From: Rhizobium sp. NXC24 | GTDB taxonomy: Bacteria; Pseudomonadota; Alphaproteobacteria; Rhizobiales; Rhizobiaceae | Reading direction: 5' to 3' | NCBI RefSeq assembly: GCF_002944315.1 | Contig: NZ_CP024311.1 | Coordinates: 1,216,501 to 1,280,500 of the forward strand | DNA length: 64,000 nt | Shown here: positions 50,832-59,094 of the stretch, one piece after another | Layout of the letters: each line of letters opens with the position of its first letter | Numbering within the stretch: the first letter of the stretch is position 1 | Notes under the pieces: model-generated | Seen by the model: only the letters and a program-made list of their open reading frames with translations | Told to the model about the DNA's origin: nothing | Database searches by the model: none | Translations under genes and position numbers: made by a program

Positions 50832-51530
50832 TCAGCTACGGCGGCTAAGGATGGGGCCCTTCAACGAGCCGAATTCGGCAATCACGGTTTCACCGGCGAT
50901 TGCCCTTTGGCCGACTGCGACGCGCGCCGCCGCTTCTGCCGGCAGGAAGACATCGAGGCGCGAGCCGAAGCGAATGAGGCCGATGCGCTCGCCAGCGTCG
51001 ACCGGCTCGTTCTCATTGACGAAGCAGAGAATGCGGCGGGCGACGAGGCCGGCAATCTGCACGACGCCGATCTCGCCATGCTTCGTCTCGATGACGAGGC
51101 CGTTGCGCTCGTTCTGCTCGCTGGCCTTGTCCAGCTCCGCATTGAGGAAGCTGCCCTGACGATAGGCGATAGTAGTGATGCGGCCGCGCATCGGCGAACG
51201 GTTCACATGGCAATCGAAGACGTTCATGAAAATCGAAACGCGCAGCATCGGCTCGTGGCCGAGGTTGAGCTCGGCCGGCGGCGTCACCATCTGCACGCCG
51301 GAAACCCTACCATCGGCGGGCGATACGACGAGATCGTCGTCCTGCGGCGTCATGCGCTCGGGATCGCGGAAGAAATAGGCGCACCAGAGCGTAAAGATCA
51401 AGCCGATCCAAAAGAGCGGCTTGAAGATCCAGCCGAGAACCAGCGACGCAACAAAGAAACCCGCGACAAAGGGATAGCCTTCCTTATGCACCGGGACGAT
51501 GACGTTGCGTACACTGTTCAACAAGCTCAT
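50832..51530 (-). CDS. psd: Phosphatidylserine decarboxylase (short form)
   Basis: 232 residues, the PSD-A type without an extra N-terminal domain. Two hydrophobic segments (about 20-50) anchor it. '[12 protein letters not shown]', '[18 protein letters not shown]' and the self-cleavage site '[12 protein letters not shown]' are in order: the Gly-Ser bond in FGS is cut to form the pyruvoyl group on the alpha chain. It makes phosphatidylethanolamine at the inner membrane. First gene of the psd-pssA pair. Confidence 0.95.
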   Translation of the reverse strand: MSLLNSVRNVIVPVHKEGYPFVAGFFVASLVLGWIFKPLFWIGLIFTLWCAYFFRDPERMTPQDDDLVVSPADGRVSGVQMVTPPAELNLGHEPMLRVSIFMNVFDCHVNRSPMRGRITTIAYRQGSFLNAELDKASEQNERNGLVIETKHGEIGVVQIAGLVARRILCFVNENEPVDAGERIGLIRFGSRLDVFLPAEAAARVAVGQRAIAGETVIAEFGSLKGPILSRRS

Positions 51531-51780
51531 CTACGGCCTACTCCGTTAGGGCACCCTCACCGAAAACCGGGGTCCGGTTGTCGGACGAGATCATGCCAGT
51601 CAAAAGAATGAAAGCAAGATACGCGGTCTTGCTCTGATTACTAGTTGAGCGTGACTACAGGCAAACTCTGTCATGGGCAATGCTTTCGCACGCTCGCCCC
51701 CAGCGCAATCCGCGCGGGGCCAAGATGCCAACGATCCGTAGCGTTGAAAAGCGTTGCCTGTGGAAACTCGACACCGGGCG
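51531..51780. other. Region between psd and the acid phosphatase
   Basis: About 250 bp containing the psd promoter on the minus strand. A leftward frame at 51600-51818 is not convincing: it overlaps the terminator and lacks a ribosome site. No RNA gene is evident. Confidence 0.4.
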
Positions 51781-51820
51781 TCATGAAAGGCCGCCGACGG
51801 GAAGCGACGGCCTTTCATGA
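51781..51820 (-). terminator. Terminator of the acid phosphatase gene
   Basis: TCATGAAAGGCCG / CGGCCTTTCATGA, a 13-bp perfect stem with a 14-base interior, 21 bp past the phosphatase stop. A long T run is missing. Confidence 0.7.
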
Positions 51821-51841
51821 CCTGTGATGACAGGACGGAAT

Positions 51842-52540
51842 TTAGAGGCCGAGAGCGGCGCGCAACTCGGCCTTGGCGCCTTCATATTCGCTCTTGTAGT
51901 CGTCATGCGTCATGATGGTTTCGGCGATGACGGTGCCTGCGATGTGGGCGGCTTCGATGTCGGAGGCGTAATGAATGCCGCCGACGACGCGGTTATGGCC
52001 GTATTCCCAGGCCCGGGCCATGATGGCGGCGCGCTTCTCCGGCACCATATTCGCGAGCACAATGCCCATCAGCGTGCCGACCGTGGCGTGGCCGGATGGA
52101 TAGGAGCCGGACTTGGAGAGCGGTACGATCGGCTTTACGAGATCGCTGTAGAGATGCGGACGCGGGCGCTTCCAGACATCCTTCGCCGGATCGACGACGG
52201 CGCCTTCGGTCTCGACCACACGATCGAAGAATGCCGAGAACTTCGGCAGATTTTCCTTGGTGAATTTCGGGTTGTCGATGACATCGGAGAAGCGCCAGAC
52301 GTTCTCTTCCGCATCGGCAACGGCACGAGCCGCCATTTCTGGCGTGCGGGTAACCTGGATTGTCAGGATTTCGCCGAGTTCGGCCTTCATCTGCGCCGAA
52401 TCATTAGCCGGCGGCGGCGGCAGCAGGTTGAGGAGGTTGATCTCCCTGGCATCCGCAAACGGCTTGGCATCTTCGGCAAAAACCGGCGAAGCGACGCCGA
52501 CGACGAGCAACAGCGTCAAGGCCTTGGCAAAATTACGCAT
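51842..52540 (-). CDS. Class A-type non-specific acid phosphatase (PAP2 superfamily)
   Basis: 232 residues with a signal peptide (1-22, VFA-ED). The phosphatase motif is complete: K-x6-RP in 'KDVWKRPRP', 'GSYPSGHATVG' (PSGH), and R-x5-H-x3-D in 'HNRVVGGIHYASD', where Asn replaces the usual Ser before Arg. A vanadium-haloperoxidase-fold enzyme in the periplasm that frees phosphate from diverse esters, like Shigella/Salmonella PhoN. It is a single gene with its own terminator. Confidence 0.9.
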   Translation of the reverse strand: MRNFAKALTLLLVVGVASPVFAEDAKPFADAREINLLNLLPPPPANDSAQMKAELGEILTIQVTRTPEMAARAVADAEENVWRFSDVIDNPKFTKENLPKFSAFFDRVVETEGAVVDPAKDVWKRPRPHLYSDLVKPIVPLSKSGSYPSGHATVGTLMGIVLANMVPEKRAAIMARAWEYGHNRVVGGIHYASDIEAAHIAGTVIAETIMTHDDYKSEYEGAKAELRAALGL

Positions 52541-52671
52541 TTGGGGGCTCCCTTGATGTGAGACCCGTACCTATCAAGCTGTTATCTCAACTACGTGACA
52601 AGCGAAGTCCGCAACATCGCTGCGCCGCACTTGCCCACAACGATCGCGCAACGTCGCGGCGACGCCATTCT

Positions 52672-54558
52672 TCAGCTTGCAGGCGCCAGCCGGTTGACCA
52701 CGCCGAGATCGTCGCTCTCGCGCACCTGCTTCAGATGTTCTTCCGCCTGAGTAGCCTCGCGCTGGCGGTTCCACATCGACGCATAGAGGCCGTTCTGCTC
52801 CAAGAGGGCGGCATGCGTGCCGCGTTCGGCGATTTCGCCGCTTTTCAACACGATGATCTCATCGGCACCAATGACGGTTGAGAGCCGGTGAGCGATGACC
52901 AGCGTCGTGCGGTTCTTGGAGACGACGTCCAGTGCTGCCTGAATTTCCCGTTCGGTCGTCGTATCCAGCGCCGAGGTGGCCTCGTCGAGGATCAGCACGG
53001 GCGGCGCCTTGAGGATGGTACGGGCAATGGCGACGCGCTGCTTTTCGCCGCCGGACAGTTTCAGGCCGCGCTCGCCGACCTTGGTGTCGAAGCCCTCTGG
53101 CAAATGACGGATGAAGTCACTGATCTGAGCGATCTCCGCAGCGGCCGTCACCTCGTTCTCGCTCGCACCCGGTCGACCATAGCGGATATTGTAGGCGATA
53201 GTATCGTTGAAGAGCACCGTGTCCTGGGGGACCATGCCGATCACCTTGCGCAGGCTCTTCTGCGTCACCTTGCGCAGATCCTGGCCATCGATGGTGATCG
53301 TGCCGCTCTGTACGTCGTAAAAGCGGTAGAGAAGCCGTGACAGGGTCGATTTGCCGGCGCCCGAGGGGCCGACAACCGCGACCGTTTTGCCGGCTGGCAC
53401 TTCGAAGGAAATACCCTTCAGGATCGGCCGCGCAGACTCATAGGCGAAATGCACATCCTTGAAGGAGATGGCGCCGTGGCCGATGACCAGCTCCTTGGCG
53501 TCGGGAGAGTCCGTCACCTCCGGCTTGACTTCGAGCAGATCAAACATCTCCTCGATGTCGGTCAGGCCCTGGCGGATTTCGCGATAGACGAAGCCGATGA
53601 AGTTCAACGGCACCGAAAGCTGCAGCAGCATGGAGTTGATGAAGACGAAATCGCCGACCGTTTGATGCCCGTTAAGAACGGCCCAGCCGGAGAATATCAG
53701 CATGACCGTGGTACCGAGGCCAAAGATCAAGCCTTGGCCGAAGTTCAGCCAGCCGAGCGATGTCCAAACATCGGTGGCGGCCTTCTCATAGCGCGACATC
53801 GACTGGTCGAAGCGTCGGGCCTCCATTTCCTCATTGCCGAAATATTTGACCGTTTCGAAGTTCAGAAGCGAATCGATCGCCTTGGTATTGGCGTCGGTAT
53901 CGCTCTCGTTCATCGAGCGGCGGATGGAGATGCGCCAGTCGCTCGCGCGGACGGTGAACCAGATGTAGAGCCAGACCGTGATCGCCGTGATGGCAAGATA
54001 GGAAAAACCGTAGCCACGCCAGAAGATAACCGCAGTCAGCAGGAATTCGACAAAGGTCGGAACGGTGTTGAGAATGGTGAAGCGGACGATCGTCTCGATG
54101 CCCTTGGTGCCGCGTTCGATGATGCGCGACAGGCCGCCGGTCTTGCGCTCGAGATGGAAGCGCAACGACAGCTCGTGCATGTGGACGAAAGTCCGGTAGG
54201 CGAGCTGGCGCACGGCATATTGGCCGACGCTGGCAAAGAGCGAGTCGCGCAACTGGTTGAGGCCGAGCTGAATGAGGCGCGTAACATTGGTGGCGACGAT
54301 CAGTGCGATGGCGCCCACCATGAAGGCCGGCAGGATGCCCTGCATGTCCAGCTTGCCGTTCAGGGCATCGACGGACCATTTGAAGAAATAGGGAACCAGC
54401 AGCAGGAAGAATTTCGAGATCAACAGATAGACGGTCGCCCAGACGACCCGCATCTTCAGGTCCATCCGTCCTGCCGGCCACATGTAGGGCCAGAGATTGA
54501 CGATCGTATTCAATGGATTGCTGGAATCCGCCGATATGGTCTTCTTGCGGTCTGCCAT
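52672..54558 (-). CDS. Atm1-type ABC exporter (fused permease-ATPase)
   Basis: 628 residues. Six membrane helices (about 30-330) are followed by an ATPase domain: Walker A 'VVGPSGAGKSTLSRLLYR', signature 'LSGGEKQRVAIA', Walker B 'VLILDEATSALD', H-loop 'IAHRLST'. The 'ERGTKGIETIVRFTILNTVPTFVEF' region is characteristic of the ATM1/HMT1 heavy-metal tolerance subfamily, which exports glutathione-bound sulfur or metal species, needed for Fe-S and redox balance. It forms a homodimer in the inner membrane. Monocistronic. Confidence 0.93.
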   Translation of the reverse strand: MADRKKTISADSSNPLNTIVNLWPYMWPAGRMDLKMRVVWATVYLLISKFFLLLVPYFFKWSVDALNGKLDMQGILPAFMVGAIALIVATNVTRLIQLGLNQLRDSLFASVGQYAVRQLAYRTFVHMHELSLRFHLERKTGGLSRIIERGTKGIETIVRFTILNTVPTFVEFLLTAVIFWRGYGFSYLAITAITVWLYIWFTVRASDWRISIRRSMNESDTDANTKAIDSLLNFETVKYFGNEEMEARRFDQSMSRYEKAATDVWTSLGWLNFGQGLIFGLGTTVMLIFSGWAVLNGHQTVGDFVFINSMLLQLSVPLNFIGFVYREIRQGLTDIEEMFDLLEVKPEVTDSPDAKELVIGHGAISFKDVHFAYESARPILKGISFEVPAGKTVAVVGPSGAGKSTLSRLLYRFYDVQSGTITIDGQDLRKVTQKSLRKVIGMVPQDTVLFNDTIAYNIRYGRPGASENEVTAAAEIAQISDFIRHLPEGFDTKVGERGLKLSGGEKQRVAIARTILKAPPVLILDEATSALDTTTEREIQAALDVVSKNRTTLVIAHRLSTVIGADEIIVLKSGEIAERGTHAALLEQNGLYASMWNRQREATQAEEHLKQVRESDDLGVVNRLAPAS

Positions 54559-54698
54559 GTCCGTCTCCGGCGAATATCTGAGCCAGCCGGGGCAATGGCG
54601 TAGTTGCGCAGCCTGGCTGGAGGGCCCCGTCAGGTAATGAGCGGGGCAATGGGGGTCGGCGGCACGATTATACTATTTTTATGTCGGGTAAAAGCAGC

Positions 54699-54723
54699 GG
54701 CCAGGCGTTGATTGCGCCTGGCC
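54699..54723 (-). terminator. Terminator after the LysM gene
   Basis: GGCCAGGCG / CGCCTGGCC, a 9-bp perfect stem with a 7-base loop. Read leftward it is followed by a T-rich stretch. It separates the LysM gene from the ABC exporter gene. Confidence 0.75.
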
Positions 54724-54757
54724 ATATTGCATCGGTCTTATTGTGAGGGGCTATGCC

Positions 54758-56824
54758 CTATAGATGCCCACCTGAAAGCCGCTTGCGGTGCAGCTCTTCA
54801 GAATTGGGCAGCGCATCCTTCGGCAGGCCGAAGACCTGGCCGGGCAGGATACGGTCCGGATTGTTGATCTTGTCCTCATTGGCGAGATAGATCGTTGTAT
54901 AGCGCACGCCAGCGCCGTAGGTGCGACGGGAAATCTGCCAGAGCGTATCGCCGCGGCGGATGATGACGGCATTGGTATCCTGCGAGAGCGGTGCTTGCTG
55001 GAGGGTCTTGGGGCCGCCGCCGTTGGAGGAGGTTTCGACGCTCGTCGGCGCAGGGGCTGCATTCTCGGGCTTGGTAACGGCGGCCATCATCTCTCCGAGC
55101 TTGGGCAGGGCATCGCCGACCGACTTCGGATCCTTCGGTAGAGCCTGCAGCACGGTCAGCGCCCGGCCAGCCGCGTTTGCGGCATCGGTGGCGGCCTGTT
55201 TCAGCGTCGCACTGGCATCGATCGCCGGACGGAATTCCGAAAGCGACTTCAGCGCAATTTCCGTGCCCGAGCGGGCAGCGGCGAGCTGTTCCGCATTCGG
55301 CTGCTTACCATCCGCAAAAAGGTCCTTCAGCAGGATGAAAGCCTTGCCGGCGTCCCCCCTCAGCTTGCCAAGCTCACCTTCGTCGAGTGGCACCATGGTG
55401 GTGGCGGCAGCGTTGCCGTTGCTGCCGGAAGCCGCCGGTGTTTGCGCCGCGACCGTCACCTGGTTGCCCTCGGGGCGAGTGAAATTGACGCTGGTGCGCA
55501 CCGTGACCTTGCCGGAGCCGTCGAGGACGTCGACACGGATCTTGTGGTCGCCGACCGTCAGCGGCATCGTGCCGTCGACGACGAAATGCCCGTCGGCTCC
55601 TGCCACGATCTCGCCGATCAGCTTGTCGTCGGCATAGGCGCGAACCTTGGCGTTCGGCTTCGTCGTGCCAGCAACGAAGATATGGTTGTTTTCGATCTCG
55701 ACTGCATTGACCATAACTTCAGGTGCGCTAGCGGTCGTCGCTGCAGGCGCGGTTGCCGAGTCGCCGTTGCCGGTGGCGGAGGCAGCGGCGGTGTTGTCCT
55801 GTGGCTTGGTGCCGGTACTGTCATTGGCGGTCGCCCCGCCTGCACCATTCGCGGCTGTATCGGCTGCCGACGCTTGCTGGTCGGTTGCGACGCGCCCTTG
55901 CTTGGCTGACGGCGCGGTGATGATGCGGCTTGCCGTGCCGGGTTTGGAAACCATGGCGAGAAGCTGGCTCTTATCGTCCTTCGGAACCGATACGGTAGCA
56001 ACTTCCTCTGAAGTGACGGCCTTGCCGTCCTTGCCCGTTGCGCGCAGCACCAGTTCATGATCGCCGGGCGGCAGCGGGTTGTCGAGCACGGCGGCGAAAT
56101 CGCCGCTCGGCCCGACCTCGGTCGTCGTCACCACCTTGTCGCCGTCGACGATTTCCAGCTTGGAATTGGGCTCGGCCGAGCCCGCGATGACGGTGGAACC
56201 ATCCGGCTCGACGCGCAGCACGTCGAAGGACGGGGTTACCGGTCCCGCCGCTTGCGTTTGCGGCGCGGCCTCGCCAGTGAGTGCTGCCCGCGCCTTGTCG
56301 ATCGCGGCGGCGGCATCGGCGATGTTCTCTGGAAGAGACTGGATGATGGCAAGTGCCTTGCCGGCGCCGTCATGTGCCTTGTTGACCAGGGCGGTCGTCG
56401 TGGCATCCGTCCCTTGGGGAGCGGTAAAATCGACGATCGCCTGCAGCCCAGTGACCGTCTTCGTCTTGGCTGTGGTGAAGACGTCCTCGGTCGGCCCCTT
56501 GCCGTCCTTGAAGAGCACTTTGAGATCGGCAAGAGAGGTGACGGCCGTGCCGCTGAGATCGGTGAGCTTCTTGGTGACATCGGCGGCGTTAATTGCGGTC
56601 GTGGCGGCACCCTGCGTTGCTTCACCGGCCTTTTTCACGGCGTCGCCTGTTTTTTGGCCATTTTCCGTGATGGTGTTCTTCACCGCGTCGCTCGCCTGAT
56701 TGATGGCGTCACCGATTGACTTCTTATCGCCGTTGATGCGCGGCATCACAAAGAAGACCATCAGGACGGTCGCAACTACCAGTACCAACAGAGCCAGCAA
56801 GCCGGCACGGTTCTTCATCATCAT
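54758..56824 (-). CDS. Membrane-anchored LysM protein with mirrored Ig-like and helical repeats
   Basis: 688 residues. One N-terminal membrane helix (8-27) leads to a helical segment (34-90). The body shows two duplicated modules: helical module A (98-175, 'DLKVLFKDGKGPTEDVFTTA') and Ig-like A (202-282, 'VIAGSAEPNSKLEI'), a disordered Ala/Thr linker (285-370), then Ig-like B (373-450, 'FVAGTTKPNAKVRAYADD') and helical module B (497-575, 'LLKDLFADGKQPNAEQLAAA'). It ends with one LysM (619-668, 'IIRRGDTLWQISRRTYGAG'). It probably spans the periplasm and binds peptidoglycan. The rhizobial LysM proteins known to me lack this symmetry. 'ggagag' precedes the ATG. Confidence 0.88.
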   Translation of the reverse strand: MMMKNRAGLLALLVLVVATVLMVFFVMPRINGDKKSIGDAINQASDAVKNTITENGQKTGDAVKKAGEATQGAATTAINAADVTKKLTDLSGTAVTSLADLKVLFKDGKGPTEDVFTTAKTKTVTGLQAIVDFTAPQGTDATTTALVNKAHDGAGKALAIIQSLPENIADAAAAIDKARAALTGEAAPQTQAAGPVTPSFDVLRVEPDGSTVIAGSAEPNSKLEIVDGDKVVTTTEVGPSGDFAAVLDNPLPPGDHELVLRATGKDGKAVTSEEVATVSVPKDDKSQLLAMVSKPGTASRIITAPSAKQGRVATDQQASAADTAANGAGGATANDSTGTKPQDNTAAASATGNGDSATAPAATTASAPEVMVNAVEIENNHIFVAGTTKPNAKVRAYADDKLIGEIVAGADGHFVVDGTMPLTVGDHKIRVDVLDGSGKVTVRTSVNFTRPEGNQVTVAAQTPAASGSNGNAAATTMVPLDEGELGKLRGDAGKAFILLKDLFADGKQPNAEQLAAARSGTEIALKSLSEFRPAIDASATLKQAATDAANAAGRALTVLQALPKDPKSVGDALPKLGEMMAAVTKPENAAPAPTSVETSSNGGGPKTLQQAPLSQDTNAVIIRRGDTLWQISRRTYGAGVRYTTIYLANEDKINNPDRILPGQVFGLPKDALPNSEELHRKRLSGGHL

Positions 56825-56976
56825 TTCTCTCCAAGCGGCGGAGTCATCTCCACTCTTGAAATTGCTAACGATTTCGCCTGCTTTTACAAGCTTTCTCAGT
56901 CATTTCAGCGTGCTCTGGCACAAGTTTTCTTTTGAAAATTCTTGACTGAGCACTTGCAGCATAGTTGTTTGCATTC

Positions 56977-57600
56977 ATGACTGACGATTCTGTGCCAATT
57001 CGATCCATCTGCGTCTATTGCGGCTCCAGGCCGGGTCGCGATCCTTCCCACATGGCTGCGGGCCGCGAGCTGGGCAAGAGCATCGCCGAGAGCGGGTTGC
57101 GCCTAGTCTATGGCGGCGGCACGAAAGGCATCATGGGCGCTGTCGCGAGCGGCGTCCTGTCGCATGGGGGTCAGGTCACCGGCATCATTCCGGAGTTCCT
57201 CGTCGATATGGAAGCGACGCGCCATTCGCTCGGTCAATTGGACGAACTGATCATAACCCCGGACATGCATACGCGCAAACACACCATGTTCGAGCGCGCC
57301 GACGCTTTCGTAGCGCTGCCGGGCGGCATCGGTACGCTGGAGGAGATCGTCGAGATCATGACCTGGGGCCAGCTCGGCCGCCATGAAAAGCCGATGGTCT
57401 TCGCCAATATCAACGGTTTCTGGGACCCGATGATGGAGCTGATCCGCCATATGACGGAGGAGGGCTTCGTCCACACCGCTCATCGTGTGCAGCCGCTGGT
57501 CATCGACAAGGTCGCCGACATCATTCCCGCAATTCGCAAGCATGCGGCCGAGGCGCATGGCGACCGCGGTGGCGAAGAGGCCGTTATCTCGAAGCTGTAA
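56977..57600 (+). CDS. LOG family protein (TIGR00730 Rossmann fold)
   Basis: 207 residues. 'RLVYGGGTKGIMGAVASG' and 'ALPGGIGTLEEIVEIMTW' hold the GGGTxGxMG and PGGxGTxxE signatures of LOG/lysine-decarboxylase-like proteins. Plant and bacterial members release free cytokinin bases from nucleotide monophosphates; others act as AMP nucleosidases. In a plant-associated bacterium cytokinin activation is possible but not shown. The ATG at 56977 is preferred over an upstream TTG. Divergent from the LysM gene. Confidence 0.9.
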   Translation: MTDDSVPIRSICVYCGSRPGRDPSHMAAGRELGKSIAESGLRLVYGGGTKGIMGAVASGVLSHGGQVTGIIPEFLVDMEATRHSLGQLDELIITPDMHTRKHTMFERADAFVALPGGIGTLEEIVEIMTWGQLGRHEKPMVFANINGFWDPMMELIRHMTEEGFVHTAHRVQPLVIDKVADIIPAIRKHAAEAHGDRGGEEAVISKL

Positions 57601-57683
57601 TTTTGGATCCACCTGACAGCTTGTCGGATTGTGGCAATAGGATATTGTGCGGCTCAGTCTTGATTGGACATGGGCGAGTAAAT

Positions 57684-58034
57684 ATGTGGTCGGTTTTCAA
57701 GGCATTATTGTCGGGTATTAAACCATTCAACGTGATGGCTGGCGATGTCATCTTTGCGACGGCATGGGAAAGCGGAACATCCCGATTTTCGTTTTTCGAA
57801 TGGCGCGTCAAAGAATTACTCGACAAGTCCGATGTCCTAATAGGCGTCAAGATGCGCCCTGATAGCTACGCAGGTCCTGAAGGTGACGTCAAAAACTATA
57901 TCAACTTCGATATTGAGACGGCCATCAGGATCCGCGACAGCTTGAACGAATGCATCGAATTCGCGCGGCAGTATCGCGAAATAGGCGGGAAAGCCTCTTA
58001 CGCTCCGACTCCGAATGTTGGCGAAACTGCTTAA
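57684..58034 (+). CDS. Hypothetical protein
   Basis: 116 residues: 'MWSVFKALLSGIKPFNVMAG' then 'GTSRFSFFEWRVKELLDKSDVLIGVKM' and 'INFDIETAIRIRDSLNECIEFARQY'. No signal peptide or membrane helix beyond a weak N-terminal one. No domain recognised. It is more AT-rich than its neighbours, which could mean recent acquisition. The ATG at 57684 is chosen; the frame is open back to a TTG at 57603, immediately after the LOG gene. Expression is uncertain. Confidence 0.5.
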   Translation: MWSVFKALLSGIKPFNVMAGDVIFATAWESGTSRFSFFEWRVKELLDKSDVLIGVKMRPDSYAGPEGDVKNYINFDIETAIRIRDSLNECIEFARQYREIGGKASYAPTPNVGETA

Positions 58035-58072
58035 TGCATGGTTGACGTGTGGCTCAGCAGCCACGCTGAGTC

Positions 58073-58984
58073 TCAGCGCCCCCGGCTCTGACGCAGCATA
58101 GACCAGCTATAAAGCGCCAGCCCCGCCCAAATCAGCGAGAAGGCGATCAATTGGGTCGTGCCGAAAGGCTCCTTGAACAGGAAGACGGCGATCAGGAAGA
58201 CCATGGTCGGCACGATATACTGCATGATGCCTATGGTGGAGAGCTTCAGCAGTTTCGCTCCATTGGCAAAGATCATCAGCGGCAGGGCGGTCACAAACCC
58301 GCAACCGAGCAGAAGCGCCATATCCGTGACGCCCGTGCGATAAAGATGGCCTTCGCCGCGCGCCTCCAGATAGATGATGTAAAGCAGCGCGGGGATGCAG
58401 AGCAGCAACACCTCGATAAAGAAACCTTGATTCGGCCCGACCGGCAGCGTCTTGCGGAAAAAGGCGTAGAAGCCCCAGGAGAAGGTCAGCGACAACCCCA
58501 CCCAGGGCAGGGTGCCGGCTTGGACAGTCAGGATGACGACCGCTGCGGCCGCCAGGCCGATCGCAACGATCTGTGCCGGCGCAAGCCTCTCCTTCAGCAG
58601 CAAGGCGCCAAGCGCGATGCTGAACAGCGGATTGACGAAATAGCCGAGGGCTGCATCGAGCGAATGTCCTGCGCCGATGGCCCAGACATAGGTGCCCCAG
58701 TTGATGGTAATCAACACCGCCGTCAGCGACGCCATGGCGAGCGTGCGCGGGTTCGTCAGCGCCGCCTTCACATCGCCCGTGCGGCCGAGCGCCAGAAGCA
58801 CGGCGCCGGCGACCGGAACGGACCATAGGATGCGGTGGGCAATGACCTCTGTCGCCGGAATATGTGCCAAGGCCTTCATGTAGAGCGGCAGGACGCCCCA
58901 GATCAGATAGGCCGTCAGCACGAAACCGAACCCGCGTGGGCTTTCCTCGTTCTTGATATCAGGTGCGACCGTATCGGTAGCCAT
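58073..58984 (-). CDS. rarD: RarD-type EamA/DMT superfamily transporter
   Basis: 303 residues with ten predicted membrane helices in two EamA halves. 'FGFVLTAYLIWGVLPLYMKAL' and 'INWGTYVWAIGAGHSLDAALGY' with 'FVNPLFSIALGALLL' are the RarD signature. In E. coli it is linked to chloramphenicol sensitivity; the transported metabolite is unknown. It stands in line with cimA on the minus strand (about 110 bp after it). Confidence 0.92.
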   Translation of the reverse strand: MATDTVAPDIKNEESPRGFGFVLTAYLIWGVLPLYMKALAHIPATEVIAHRILWSVPVAGAVLLALGRTGDVKAALTNPRTLAMASLTAVLITINWGTYVWAIGAGHSLDAALGYFVNPLFSIALGALLLKERLAPAQIVAIGLAAAAVVILTVQAGTLPWVGLSLTFSWGFYAFFRKTLPVGPNQGFFIEVLLLCIPALLYIIYLEARGEGHLYRTGVTDMALLLGCGFVTALPLMIFANGAKLLKLSTIGIMQYIVPTMVFLIAVFLFKEPFGTTQLIAFSLIWAGLALYSWSMLRQSRGR

Positions 58985-59094
58985 TGGTATTTCCCGCCGT
59001 AATATTTTCTTTTACGACGGGCTTACTCCAATGCGCCTTGTGGGGCCAATTCATTTCCTTGACGGCATCGTCAAGGTTTTTGATAGGCGGCGGA

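Noticed and set aside
53449..54603. 384-codon rightward frame
   Set aside because: Antisense to the Atm1-type exporter.
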